From Candidatus Bathyarchaeota archaeon (GTDB taxonomy: Archaea > Thermoproteota > Bathyarchaeia > Bathyarchaeales > Bathyarchaeaceae): a stretch of DNA of 10,739 nucleotides. The notes under the pieces are model-generated. The model was not told the DNA's origin, did not search any database, and saw only the letters and a program-made list of their open reading frames with translations. Location of the stretch: positions 1 to 10,739 of the forward strand of contig JAPUUO010000042.1 in assembly GCA_026967815.1 (NCBI GenBank). The letters run 5' to 3'. The position numbers and the translations under genes were made by a program. This document shows, piece by piece, positions 1 through 8,377 of this stretch (position 1 is the first letter of the stretch; every line of letters begins with the position of its first letter).

Positions 1-10
1 TTATGGCGGA

Positions 11-53
11 AGTATAAAACAAATTGGTTACAAATTGATTACTGTATGGTTAC
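11..53 (-). promoter_or_regulatory. 11-bp-phased GTAACCA-type direct-repeat array with candidate -10
   Basis: On the plus strand TGGTTAC, TGATTAC and TGGTTAC start at 25, 36 and 47, an exact 11-bp period. Read on the minus strand they are GTAACCA, GTAATCA and GTAACCA, in the same orientation as the operon. The last repeat is followed on the minus strand by TATACT at 16-11, a 5/6 match to a -10 hexamer. Three half-sites on one DNA face just upstream of a -10 is the usual layout for an OmpR/PhoB-family response-regulator activated promoter. The gene it would drive lies beyond the left edge. The repeat resembles the GTTTCCA repeats upstream of the other two transcription units (shared GTNNCCA) but is not identical, so it may serve a related or different regulator. 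No terminator for the operon is visible in 1-67. Confidence 0.5.
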
Positions 54-67
54 AAGTATCAAACCCT

Positions 68-3000
68 TTAGAATTTAGCGGATATTTTCAGATCTAGTGT
101 TCTTCCTTTTTTATAGGATCTTGTTATACCATCTCCTTCTTTCCAGACAACCTCATCATCCAGTAGATTGCCTGCTTTCACCTTCAATTCTAACGGATAT
201 CCATAATCAAACTTCTCGATCCATACAAGGTCCAAAAGGATAGGAGGTACTTCATATTGATCTTCTAAGGAGGTATCTCCATCTATAACACCAACTTTAC
301 GAATACGCTCTGACATATAATTCGTATTGAATGAAATGGAACGATTGTCATTATCATAGCCTAATGTCATATTAAATACATATGGTGACAATCCCTGAAG
401 CTCCCTTTTATCGGAAGTTAACTTTGTCTTCTGGTCTTTTGTCAAAGAGACTTCTGAAAGGTTATAGGAGAAGTTTCCGGATATATAATAATTAGACCAT
501 TTTGCATTTATAAAGTCAAAATTTTTCCTCCAATCCAATTCAAAACCATACAATGTCGCGTAATCCGTATTGGTAAATGAATATATTGGCAAAGAGGATG
601 AGAGTAACTGTACATCTTCGATTGGTTTATCCATATATTTATAAAAAATACCTGATTTGACATATTCATCCTCAGAGATAAAATGGCTATATTTAAAGTC
701 AAGGTTATACATTGTCGTATTAACTATTGTAGGTCCTCCCCAAATCTTGACCAGTTGAGCATTTCCTATGATAGTCGCTGTCTCAAAAGGGTGATTATAA
801 ACCCCAGTTACCTCTCTTAAATCTGGCATGATATACGTTTTTGATGCTGCAATATCAAAAACATTTTTATCATTATATTTGTACTTAACACTCATGGACG
901 GGAAAAACTCTTTAACTTCTAACATACTTGGAGAGAGAATGATATTCTTTCTTAATGCTCGATCAGGGTTATCAGAATCTTTTACATACTCATCGATTTG
1001 TTGTTTCACACTTACATATCTAACACCAGCGACAACTTCAACTTTCTCATCTGGACGCACCAAACATGAGATATATGGACTGGATTCATCCACATATCCG
1101 TCAAAGTAATCCGCTGGCGAGGTGAGTGAACTCAACAAAAACGGACGATATTCATATGGATAATCCGGCAAAACATAAAGTTGATAAATTGTATCAATAT
1201 TTTGAGTCATAGTTTCATCATCTACAAAACTTCCTGGTACCCGTTTAAGACGAAAAGTCTTTTGTCTTGAAATTCTTTCTTTCGACGAGATATTGATCCC
1301 GTATTCTATATACTCATCCTTATTGAAAAGTTCAAGATTATGTTTATTTTTCAAATATAAAGACTTTAATACATCATCAGACTCAATTCTATTTGCATTG
1401 TGATTTGATGAAAGTTTATTATATGTATATGCTAAAGGATCTGTATTGAAATAGATATATTGATAATTATTTGGCTGGTAATAGTTCGCTGTACTGTGCT
1501 GTAAACCAAAATTGAACATCGAATCAGAATTAAAGATTTCATAATCTACTTCACCACTGACCTGATCACTATTTAATTCTCTCTCTTCCCAGTTCAAGTT
1601 ATAAATAGTTAAATGCTCATCATTTGATCCAAGAATACCATCTGTTACTCTTGTAGTTTTACTTGAGTCTTTTGTATAAAGTTTTGTATATTTTAGCTTC
1701 AACACATCCAAGTAATTATATCCAATATTTAACATACCACCATGAGAGATATCCATGACCCTTTGATCGATCGTACCATACTGCGTAGGAAAATCATTCT
1801 GTTGACCATTGTTATCATAATCATATCTATAATATTCTTCTGATCTATATGTATGTTCTTGATCATATCCATAAGTTCCGAAAATAGAAATTTCATGATC
1901 ATTATTGATCGTAAAACTTTTAGCCCCCTCTATAGAGCCACTTATACCAGGTAACACTGTAGACTCATTCACATTATAGATACGATTCACAAACATGCGT
2001 GTCATATCTGAAAGTTCTTCTGGTGTGAAATCTTCTGTAGTTAGTGTTGGTGTCACTTGACCTACGTGTACTTCTGTTGCATCGAGAATTGTTTGAGGGA
2101 TATCACGATATGAGAAGTCATACCCTGTCCAGTCCATTGCCGAACCGACATAGTCTATCTGTGCCGTACCCGTATCTCTATTAAATTTTGTTCCTAAAGA
2201 GATCTTAATATAATCTTCGTCAAAATTCTCTTTGGTTCTAATATCTATATATCCACCACCGAAACTGCTTGGGATATCTGCAGTTGCACTTTTTTGAATC
2301 TTCATTGACCCTATCACACTTGAAGGAAAAATGTCAAGAGGCACAGATCGCTTCATTGGATCTGGCGAAGGAATCGGCATAGAGTTCATCTCTACATTAG
2401 AGTATCTTTCTCCAAGTCCACGGACATAGATGTTTTTCCCATCTACTAAAGTAACTCCAGTGACCCTTTTAAGTGCTGCAGCCGCATCTGAGTCCCCTTT
2501 TTTCGATAACTCTTCTGATCCGAGTATATTTGCAACAGCATTGATGTTTTTCTCTTCTGCCATGACATCAGCGATACTCCCTTCTATCTTTGGAGCAAGC
2601 ACGACAAACTCTTCTAGCTCCATACTTGCTGGAGTCAACTTCACTGTTCTTGAAGAGGCACCATCTTTTTTGACCACAATGCCTCCAACCGTCTGTGCAC
2701 TGTAGGCTGAATGTACTACAGAGATACTCAGTGTTTTACCTGAAGGTACCTTGGCAGAAAAACGACCCTTATCATCCGTTCTTACATCTACTGCAGTACC
2801 TCTCACAAAGACTCTCGCACCTGCGATCGGTGTATTGCCTTCCGAAGAGAGTACCTGACCTGAAAGCGTCCCTTTGCCAGTAGCTTTTTCTGCCTCTCTT
2901 TCAACGGATGCAGCTACAGTAACAGGTATGTCAATATCGATACTGTCCGTCCCGGTTTTAGAGAGTGTCGCAATGATCTCCGTATCTCTTCCCTCTTTGA

Positions 3001-3271
3001 TCACTACAGGCTTTTTAAAGTACCCCAGGTTTTCACCTGCAGCATTTTTACCAAAGATCTCTATCTGGTGTCTGCCTCCATGTAGTCGTATCTTTACAGC
3101 ACCATCCTTATCGGTTTGGAAAACTTTTTTACCATCGATCTTCACTTCATTTGCAGCAAGTGGTTTCCCCTCACTGAATAGCAACACTGAAAGCGTACCT
3201 TCTTTTAATTCACTGGCCATGACTACTAGGGGTATGGTCATTAAAAGCAATAATTGCACTAACTTCTTCAT
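68..3271 (-). CDS. TonB-dependent outer-membrane receptor with two N-terminal carboxypeptidase-regulatory-like domains
   Basis: Ligand-gated outer-membrane importer powered by the TonB complex encoded just upstream. Residues 1-19 form a signal peptide. Residues about 22-104 and 134-213 look like two small beta-sandwich domains; the second is a clear CarboxypepD_reg-like domain (SGQVLSSEGNTPIAGARVFV). A TonB-box-like segment EEFVVLA follows at 220-226. The plug spans about 235-347, with VRGLGERYS at 283-291 and FGGGYIDIRT near 337-346. The rest is a beta-barrel ending in a terminal Phe (LKISAKF), as outer-membrane proteins usually do. At 1067 residues it is large for the family. There is no STN transducer domain and no sigma/anti-sigma pair in view. 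It starts directly after the TPR gene stop (TAGATG), with GGAG about 9 nt upstream. Family membership is firm; the substrate is unknown. The barrel half is much more AT-rich than the plug half. Confidence 0.93.
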   Translation of the reverse strand: MKKLVQLLLLMTIPLVVMASELKEGTLSVLLFSEGKPLAANEVKIDGKKVFQTDKDGAVKIRLHGGRHQIEIFGKNAAGENLGYFKKPVVIKEGRDTEIIATLSKTGTDSIDIDIPVTVAASVEREAEKATGKGTLSGQVLSSEGNTPIAGARVFVRGTAVDVRTDDKGRFSAKVPSGKTLSISVVHSAYSAQTVGGIVVKKDGASSRTVKLTPASMELEEFVVLAPKIEGSIADVMAEEKNINAVANILGSEELSKKGDSDAAAALKRVTGVTLVDGKNIYVRGLGERYSNVEMNSMPIPSPDPMKRSVPLDIFPSSVIGSMKIQKSATADIPSSFGGGYIDIRTKENFDEDYIKISLGTKFNRDTGTAQIDYVGSAMDWTGYDFSYRDIPQTILDATEVHVGQVTPTLTTEDFTPEELSDMTRMFVNRIYNVNESTVLPGISGSIEGAKSFTINNDHEISIFGTYGYDQEHTYRSEEYYRYDYDNNGQQNDFPTQYGTIDQRVMDISHGGMLNIGYNYLDVLKLKYTKLYTKDSSKTTRVTDGILGSNDEHLTIYNLNWEERELNSDQVSGEVDYEIFNSDSMFNFGLQHSTANYYQPNNYQYIYFNTDPLAYTYNKLSSNHNANRIESDDVLKSLYLKNKHNLELFNKDEYIEYGINISSKERISRQKTFRLKRVPGSFVDDETMTQNIDTIYQLYVLPDYPYEYRPFLLSSLTSPADYFDGYVDESSPYISCLVRPDEKVEVVAGVRYVSVKQQIDEYVKDSDNPDRALRKNIILSPSMLEVKEFFPSMSVKYKYNDKNVFDIAASKTYIMPDLREVTGVYNHPFETATIIGNAQLVKIWGGPTIVNTTMYNLDFKYSHFISEDEYVKSGIFYKYMDKPIEDVQLLSSSLPIYSFTNTDYATLYGFELDWRKNFDFINAKWSNYYISGNFSYNLSEVSLTKDQKTKLTSDKRELQGLSPYVFNMTLGYDNDNRSISFNTNYMSERIRKVGVIDGDTSLEDQYEVPPILLDLVWIEKFDYGYPLELKVKAGNLLDDEVVWKEGDGITRSYKKGRTLDLKISAKF

Positions 3272-4555
3272 CTATATACACTCCAAACTGTTACTTCTAC
3301 ATTTTTCTATATTTTTACGGATCACCGTTGCTTTAGAGAAGAGCTCATCATCTTCAATCTTTTTAAGATGTGCTTCTGCACTCTCATAGTCTTTGACCCT
3401 ATAGTATGCGTATGCCAATGCATAACGCATATTGTCATTTTTCAAAAGACCATATCTGTCCAAGGCGTCTTTAATTCCGATGATCTTCTCAAATTCACCC
3501 TTACCGATATAGATCGCTACTTTTTGCTTGGTCTTTTCTTCTTTATCTGTCATCATTGAATTCAGGTAAAGCGCATGTGCAAGCTCACCGTTTCTTCTGT
3601 ACATCTCTGCTGCTTCTTTAAGATAGTTCGCATCATACAATGAACCCTTCTCAAAGAGGTCAGCAGTGACATGAGGCATATCTTTTTGGTTATAGTAATG
3701 CCCAAGCAAAATATGTACTTTTGCTGAAGACGGGAACTTTAACTTTGCCTCTTCAAGTACTTTGATCGCCTCTTCTGACTCACCGCCACTTTGAAGCATC
3801 TGCGCTAAAGAGATATACTCTTGTGCGTTTGCAGACATCTTCTTCATATAAGCTTTTGCTGCGGTGATCGAAGCTTGATAGAGCTTTAACTCAGCAAAGT
3901 AATAGAACTTTTGTTTTAACAGTGTGGCATCTTCAGAGAAAAGCTTTGCTCCTCTGCTAAGTGCATCGATCGCAGAACCTTTTTGACCAGCCTTCCAGTA
4001 ACACTCCGCCCTAAGGGTAAACAAAGATACACTGGCACGTCCTTTTTCTCCCGCTGTATCCAATGCATGTACTGCGTTAATATACTGCTCTGCTTTATAA
4101 TATACCTGCGAAAGATAGAGGTAGATCTCTTCGATCTGATCTTTTCTTAGTTTTTCCGGATCAAATAGAGGCTTTTTGATTACAGGCTCTTCTACTTTTT
4201 TCTTTTCAGAATAAACACTAAAGAGATACTCTCTATCAGGCTTCTCTTCTACCGGCGGTTCATACACCTTTTGCTTCGTTGCGGTGATCGCTTTTTTAAA
4301 TGCATTGATAGAGGAGTGATAGTTCTCATTTTTCAGGAAGATCAACCCTCTCATATTATGATATTTATCCCATTCGATCTTCGTATGGGAATCTTTTGCA
4401 AGTTGAAGCTCTTCAAGTGCTTTATCATACTTTCCATCATAGTACATGATGGTTGCGATCTCCATATGATTGATCGTTTGCTCTTCAGCCTCTTTTGCCT
4501 GGAGTGAATATGTCAAGAAAAGGACAAGAGATAATGTAATGATTTTTTTCAACAT
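3272..4555 (-). CDS. Secreted TPR-repeat protein of the TonB/TtpC cluster
   Basis: Residues 1-20 form a signal peptide (cleavage likely after SLQA), so the protein should be periplasmic or outer-membrane associated. The rest is mostly helical hairpin repeats of TPR type, for example around residues 33-55, 65-92, 143-165, 176-204, 245-270, 277-303, 311-333 and 373-400. A charged, proline-containing insert at about 98-140 separates the first two repeats from the rest. Two cysteines, 419 and 426, sit at the extreme C terminus and could form a disulfide. The gene lies 9 nt after tonB and directly abuts the receptor gene. TPR proteins occur at this position in TonB2/TtpC-type clusters of gammaproteobacteria (known context, recalled). 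A role linking TonB to the receptor or lipoprotein is inference. Confidence 0.85.
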   Translation of the reverse strand: MLKKIITLSLVLFLTYSLQAKEAEEQTINHMEIATIMYYDGKYDKALEELQLAKDSHTKIEWDKYHNMRGLIFLKNENYHSSINAFKKAITATKQKVYEPPVEEKPDREYLFSVYSEKKKVEEPVIKKPLFDPEKLRKDQIEEIYLYLSQVYYKAEQYINAVHALDTAGEKGRASVSLFTLRAECYWKAGQKGSAIDALSRGAKLFSEDATLLKQKFYYFAELKLYQASITAAKAYMKKMSANAQEYISLAQMLQSGGESEEAIKVLEEAKLKFPSSAKVHILLGHYYNQKDMPHVTADLFEKGSLYDANYLKEAAEMYRRNGELAHALYLNSMMTDKEEKTKQKVAIYIGKGEFEKIIGIKDALDRYGLLKNDNMRYALAYAYYRVKDYESAEAHLKKIEDDELFSKATVIRKNIEKCRSNSLECI

Positions 4556-4564
4556 GATTTCACC

Positions 4565-5203
4565 TTAATTAAAATCGAAGCGTACTTTTTGCTTCGCCCA
4601 TACTTTGACCGGGTTACCTTTGTATTTTGCCGGAGCAAAACGCCAGCTTCTTACACCTCTTAATGCTGCTTGATCAAATACACCTGCCGGGCTTGAAGCG
4701 ATCACTTTTGCCAGTTCAACACTTCCATCCTTACCGATAAGCAGGTTCACAACCACATACCCTTTGATATGTTTTTTCGCCGCTGCCGCCGGATACTCTA
4801 ACGGAGCTCGAGAGATCACTCTTGGCTTGCTGTCAACCGTTCCCTCGTTCATTGCCGCATCTGCTGCCATGTCACCCAAAAGACTTCGTCCATCACCTAT
4901 GATATCCCCTGTAGCAAACTCAGGGATATTCATCGCAATGCCGCCAAGCATCGCTCCAAGGTCTGGCAGTGGTGCTCTTGGCTGTGCTTTTGGCTTCGGT
5001 TTTGGTTTTGGTTTTGGTTTCTCCATTTTTGGCGGCTGTTTTGCCATCTTCATATAACGCATGGGGTCTTTGACTTTTTTCTCTTTTTTCTCGACCTTGG
5101 CATTAAATGAAACAACCAGTACTACCATCAAGAAAGCACCGATGCCCATCGCCCATAAAGCAGAGGTTTTGGCACGATCTCTATTAAACTTTTTAGTCGC
5201 CAT
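4565..5203 (-). CDS. tonB: TonB energy-transducing protein
   Basis: Spans the periplasm to carry proton-motive-force energy from ExbB/ExbD to outer-membrane receptors. One N-terminal membrane anchor is visible at about residues 13-33 after a basic cytoplasmic head. A short Lys-Pro stretch follows (about 61-73, alternating KP), then a glycine/alanine-containing linker. The C-terminal TonB domain covers about 133-210 and contains YP at 137-138, IGKDGSVELAKV and WRFAPA at 187-192. At 212 residues the length is typical, and the KP spacer is short. No histidine is present in the anchor, whereas E. coli TonB has a functionally important His there. The gene begins 6 nt after exbD and precedes the TPR gene by 9 nt. 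The downstream receptor is the obvious client. Confidence 0.93.
   Translation of the reverse strand: MATKKFNRDRAKTSALWAMGIGAFLMVVLVVSFNAKVEKKEKKVKDPMRYMKMAKQPPKMEKPKPKPKPKPKAQPRAPLPDLGAMLGGIAMNIPEFATGDIIGDGRSLLGDMAADAAMNEGTVDSKPRVISRAPLEYPAAAAKKHIKGYVVVNLLIGKDGSVELAKVIASSPAGVFDQAALRGVRSWRFAPAKYKGNPVKVWAKQKVRFDFN
4992..5021 (-). repeat. Hexanucleotide repeat encoding the TonB Lys-Pro spacer
   Basis: The plus strand carries three perfect GGTTTT units (4998-5015), flanked by imperfect GGCTTC and GGTTTC units. On the coding strand this is AAACC-type sequence encoding alternating Lys-Pro. Unit gain or loss would change the TonB spacer by two residues without shifting frame. Confidence 0.7.
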
Positions 5204-5209
5204 AATAGA

Positions 5210-5614
5210 TTATCCCATCTCTTTTGATGTGGACACAGCTACATCTTTTGCCCCTGACATGCGGCACTCATCCACTACATTGATCAATGTCTCTACAGGG
5301 ATCGTATCATCAGAGATAACCAAGACTGACTTCTCTGTAGTTGTACGTAGCAAGTCTCTTAATTTACTCTGGATCGCCCATAGTTGTACCGGCTGGTTGT
5401 CAATGTAGACCTGAGAGGTATTGTCAATATACACACGTACTACTTTCGCATCTGACTTGCTGGCACTCGCTGCAGATGGACGCTCAAGGTCCAGTTTCAT
5501 ATCTTTGACAAACGTAGTCGTTACCATAAAAAAGATCAATAGGATAAAAACCATATCGATCAATGGAGATACATCTACATTGTCTACTTCTTGTTTCTTT
5601 GGTCTAATTCTCAT
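5210..5614 (-). CDS. exbD: ExbD/TolR-family biopolymer transport protein
   Basis: Proton-coupled inner-membrane component of the TonB motor. It has a short basic cytoplasmic N terminus, then a DVSPLIDMVFILLIFFMV segment at about 14-31. Asp20 sits at the membrane entrance, in the position of the conserved proton-carrying aspartate of ExbD/TolR. A periplasmic domain of about 95 residues follows, ending near residue 134, the normal length for the family. Its ATG overlaps the exbB stop by four bases (ATGA), implying translational coupling and balanced stoichiometry. tonB starts 6 nt downstream. Linkage to ExbB and TonB rather than Pal or TolB supports ExbD over TolR. Confidence 0.94.
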   Translation of the reverse strand: MRIRPKKQEVDNVDVSPLIDMVFILLIFFMVTTTFVKDMKLDLERPSAASASKSDAKVVRVYIDNTSQVYIDNQPVQLWAIQSKLRDLLRTTTEKSVLVISDDTIPVETLINVVDECRMSGAKDVAVSTSKEMG

Positions 5615-6225
5615 TCCCCATCCTTCGTGGATATAATATCTGTGATCTGTTCAAATTCGAGTTCATAGCGTTCTGCCTTTCTGTCAAGTACACGTCCAAC
5701 GATCAACCCCGGAACGGCAACTACCAGTCCAAGCTCAGTGGTAAAAAGCGCTTTGGAAATTCCCCCGGATATACTGGCTCCCTGAGCAAACATTGAACTG
5801 CTTTGCAGTGCATCAAATGTCTCGATCATCCCCATCACTGTTCCAAGTAAACCTACCAGTGGTGCAAGTACAACGATCGTCTTGATCATGATTCTGTAAC
5901 TGTTTACATCACTATAGTATGGAAGTAAGACACCGTAGATGTGCTTTCTCACATTTGCCCCGATTGCTTTTGCCTCTTGTGCTGCTTTAAGCGCATCAGC
6001 CACAGCATAGTCAAGCATGCCTCTCATTGCCTGATCTTCACCTCTTGTTTCGTGTTTATTGATCAAACGTCGAACATTTCCTTTTGTTCCCCTCTTAAGG
6101 ATAAAATAACGATATCCCAAACCATACCAGAGAAAGAAGTTAAATACGAACAGTACCCACATCACCACTCCTCCGGTATTCATAAGATCGACAAATCTGC
6201 CGATTAACTCAAATGGCGAAAGCAT
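5611..6225 (-). CDS. exbB: ExbB-type MotA/TolQ/ExbB proton channel protein
   Basis: Inner-membrane scaffold of the TonB motor. Three membrane segments are visible at about residues 19-41, 112-133 and 157-179, separated by a cytoplasmic helical region (about 45-110). The second segment contains APLVGLLGTVMGMIETF. The third region starts GGISKALFTTELGLVVAVPG, the typical ExbB/TolQ signature with its polar Thr residues. At 204 residues it is a compact ExbB and lacks the extra periplasmic N-terminal domain found in the upstream paralogue. It starts one base after the TtpC-like gene (TAAGATG, with GAGG upstream) and overlaps exbD by four bases. It is the second MotA/TolQ/ExbB protein in a row, a hallmark of TtpC-containing TonB2-type clusters. 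Confidence 0.93.
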   Translation of the reverse strand: MLSPFELIGRFVDLMNTGGVVMWVLFVFNFFLWYGLGYRYFILKRGTKGNVRRLINKHETRGEDQAMRGMLDYAVADALKAAQEAKAIGANVRKHIYGVLLPYYSDVNSYRIMIKTIVVLAPLVGLLGTVMGMIETFDALQSSSMFAQGASISGGISKALFTTELGLVVAVPGLIVGRVLDRKAERYELEFEQITDIISTKDGE

Positions 6226-6226
6226 C

Positions 6227-7564
6227 TTAGCCTCTATACTTCTCGTAAAGATTTACGATATGTAAAGCACTCTGCTCCATAGAGTCTTTAATGCTCTGTG
6301 CCCAACCAGAAAGCAGGTTTCCGATCAACAAAAGCGGAATGGCTACGATAAGACCTTGCATCGTTGTCACAAGTGCTGCAGAGATACCGCCTGAAAGGAG
6401 CTTCGGATCACCCGTACCAAACTCAGTGATCACTTCAAATGTCTCGATCATTCCTGTTACCGTACCAAGGAGCCCCATCAACGGTGCAACCGCTGCGATA
6501 ACCAGTACAAAACTACCAAATCTATCGATCTGTGTACTTTCATTAAGGATATTTTCCATAATGACATCTTCAATGTGTGCTCTCTCTTTTTTGATATTTC
6601 TCAATGTCGCTTTGATCACTCTTGCCGTTGAGCCTTTATATCCTTTAAGCTTCTCAAGAGAAACCGTGCTACCCTCACCAGACTCTAATGTATCTACCAC
6701 TATTTGAGTGATCTTATTTACATTTGTTCTAGCTCCCATCAAGTTGATCACTCTTAATCCTAAAAGAACCAAACCAAAAAGTCCAAGCGCAAAGATGATA
6801 TATCCGATGATACCGCCATCTTCCATGGTATCTACAAAAGTTTTCTCAGTCACGTAATCCACCTCTTTATCAAGGTTTTCATAGGCAAAGATATCGATCG
6901 ATTCAGTCTTCTCTTTGGCGAACATTGCCTTAGCATCATCAGCTGATCCCACAGCATTCCATAGTTTATAGTTACCATCTCCTGCTGGTGCAAGTGCTCC
7001 TGCTGCTTCTTTAGAGATACCATATGCCGCGATGTTCCCTACTTTTACGATATCGCCTTCAACTTTTTTCCCATCTGGAAGATAGAACTCGCCTTTTTCA
7101 TTTCTCAAAGAAGAGAGTTGCTTATAAAGTTTCATGGAGGTACCAAATGCCTGCTGGACCTTCTCCACATCATTGGTTTTATTGTCATTTGAAACTTTTA
7201 CACCATACGGTTCAAGTGCCAAACGCGCCTGATTAACCACATTACCGGTAAGCCCTCCGTTATCCTCTTTCTCAGCTAACATCTTGGAAAGTTTTTCCAA
7301 TTTTTCACTCTTTGATTTTACCTGTGCAGACACTTCAAGCAGTTTTGATTGAAGTGCTTCTACCTTCTCTTTAGATGCTTGAATGTCATTAGCCTGCTGT
7401 ACTTTATCTATTGCAAGTCTGTTTTCTAGTTCTGCTTTTTGAGCTTTAAGGAATGCATACTCTTTTTGGTATGCTCTTTCAAGTTCACCTGCATGGACAG
7501 TTGCCGAAAGTGATACAAATGTCACGATCGCAAAAAATAGTTTAGTCATAGATAATGCTTTCAT
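6227..7564 (-). CDS. ttpC: TtpC-like MotA/TolQ/ExbB protein with periplasmic coiled-coil N-terminal domain
   Basis: A long ExbB paralogue. A signal peptide (residues 1-25, AHA-like cleavage TVHA) is followed by a predicted coiled coil at about 27-100 and a periplasmic domain to about 245. Membrane segments follow at about 250-275, 349-370 and 393-418. The ExbB-like core contains APLMGLLGTVTGMIETF (about 360-376) and GGISAALVTTMQGLIVAIP (about 392-410). Length (445) and architecture match TtpC, described as an additional essential component of the Vibrio TonB2 system (established knowledge, recalled). The start codon overlaps the DUF3450 stop by one base (TAATG), with GGAG upstream. A Met at residue 6 is an alternative start. 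Its periplasmic coiled coil could contact the DUF3450 coiled coil (inference). Confidence 0.88.
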   Translation of the reverse strand: MKALSMTKLFFAIVTFVSLSATVHAGELERAYQKEYAFLKAQKAELENRLAIDKVQQANDIQASKEKVEALQSKLLEVSAQVKSKSEKLEKLSKMLAEKEDNGGLTGNVVNQARLALEPYGVKVSNDNKTNDVEKVQQAFGTSMKLYKQLSSLRNEKGEFYLPDGKKVEGDIVKVGNIAAYGISKEAAGALAPAGDGNYKLWNAVGSADDAKAMFAKEKTESIDIFAYENLDKEVDYVTEKTFVDTMEDGGIIGYIIFALGLFGLVLLGLRVINLMGARTNVNKITQIVVDTLESGEGSTVSLEKLKGYKGSTARVIKATLRNIKKERAHIEDVIMENILNESTQIDRFGSFVLVIAAVAPLMGLLGTVTGMIETFEVITEFGTGDPKLLSGGISAALVTTMQGLIVAIPLLLIGNLLSGWAQSIKDSMEQSALHIVNLYEKYRG

Positions 7565-8331
7565 TAGTTAGCTCCTCTGAGTAGTAGTGCATTTGGCAGT
7601 GTAAAGTATCCTGTACGGATCTGTTTTTGCAGGGCATCAAAAAGATCAATAATCTGATCACGCTCAATACTGTCTTTTGCTACTACATAGCTGTACTTCT
7701 TACCATTTTGTTTTACATACCCGACTCTATCATCCGGTGTGGCAAAGAACATCATCACTGAACCCACTTTGGCGATCTTTGCTATCGTTGCTTTTCCGTC
7801 AAGTGTGATCTCCTGTTTAAACTGTCCGATCTCTTTGGTCAAACGTAAGGCATCATCATAACTTGCCCATGTCAGTGCAAGTGCCTTCTCTTGTGAAATG
7901 TTTCCATTTTTAAGGTCATCTTTGATCTGATGAAGTGCTGCTATTCTCTCTTCTACTTTAAAAGGGATTCCTGTTTGGATCTCTTTTTCAAGTGCATCAA
8001 GTGCTTCATTGACAACAGGCTTAAGGTCTACTGTCGCACTTCCCATCACTTCAAGTTTTTTTTCTGTTTTTTCAATGTTTTGCTGGGTAAGTTTCAATGA
8101 CGTATCTTGTCTATTGATCTGTGCTTCATTATCAGAGATCTGAAGCGCATAGGATTTCATTTGAGAACGATACGCTTCTTTGTTATCATCGATTTGTGTA
8201 TAGAGTGCCTCTACTTGTGATCTCAGCTCCATGATCGATTTAACCATATTGTCATCATTCGCCGCATGAAGCATCGTACCTGAAATAGCTAGAGCTGCGG
8301 ATAGAGAGATCAACTGTTTAATTTTTCCCAT
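7564..8331 (-). CDS. DUF3450-family periplasmic coiled-coil protein
   Basis: First gene of the seven-gene operon. A signal peptide covers residues 1-23 (cleavage near MLHA-A). A long heptad-like helical region at about 29-95, rich in Gln, Lys and Glu, is a likely coiled coil. A mixed domain follows with GIPFKVEERI at about 121-130 and KVGSVMMFFATPDDRVGYV around 188-206. At 255 residues it fits DUF3450, a family known mainly for sitting directly upstream of TtpC/ExbB/ExbD/TonB genes; its biochemical role is unknown. A ribosome-binding AAGGA lies upstream of the ATG, separated from it by a run of A. The stop overlaps the next start (TAATG). Expression is probably driven by the promoter region at 8378-8415. 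Confidence 0.85.
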   Translation of the reverse strand: MGKIKQLISLSAALAISGTMLHAANDDNMVKSIMELRSQVEALYTQIDDNKEAYRSQMKSYALQISDNEAQINRQDTSLKLTQQNIEKTEKKLEVMGSATVDLKPVVNEALDALEKEIQTGIPFKVEERIAALHQIKDDLKNGNISQEKALALTWASYDDALRLTKEIGQFKQEITLDGKATIAKIAKVGSVMMFFATPDDRVGYVKQNGKKYSYVVAKDSIERDQIIDLFDALQKQIRTGYFTLPNALLLRGAN

Positions 8332-8377
8332 TTTTTTTCCTTGTTTATTAATTAAAAAATCGGTATGGATTTTAATA

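Noticed and set aside
2874..3389. Plus-strand open frame of 171 codons
   Set aside because: It lies antisense to the receptor signal peptide, its N-terminal domains and the TPR gene end, which are clearly coding. It shows no recognisable domain.
6291..6707. Plus-strand open frame of 138 codons opposite the TtpC-like gene
   Set aside because: It is a shadow of the conserved ExbB-like core on the minus strand, with no independent coding evidence.
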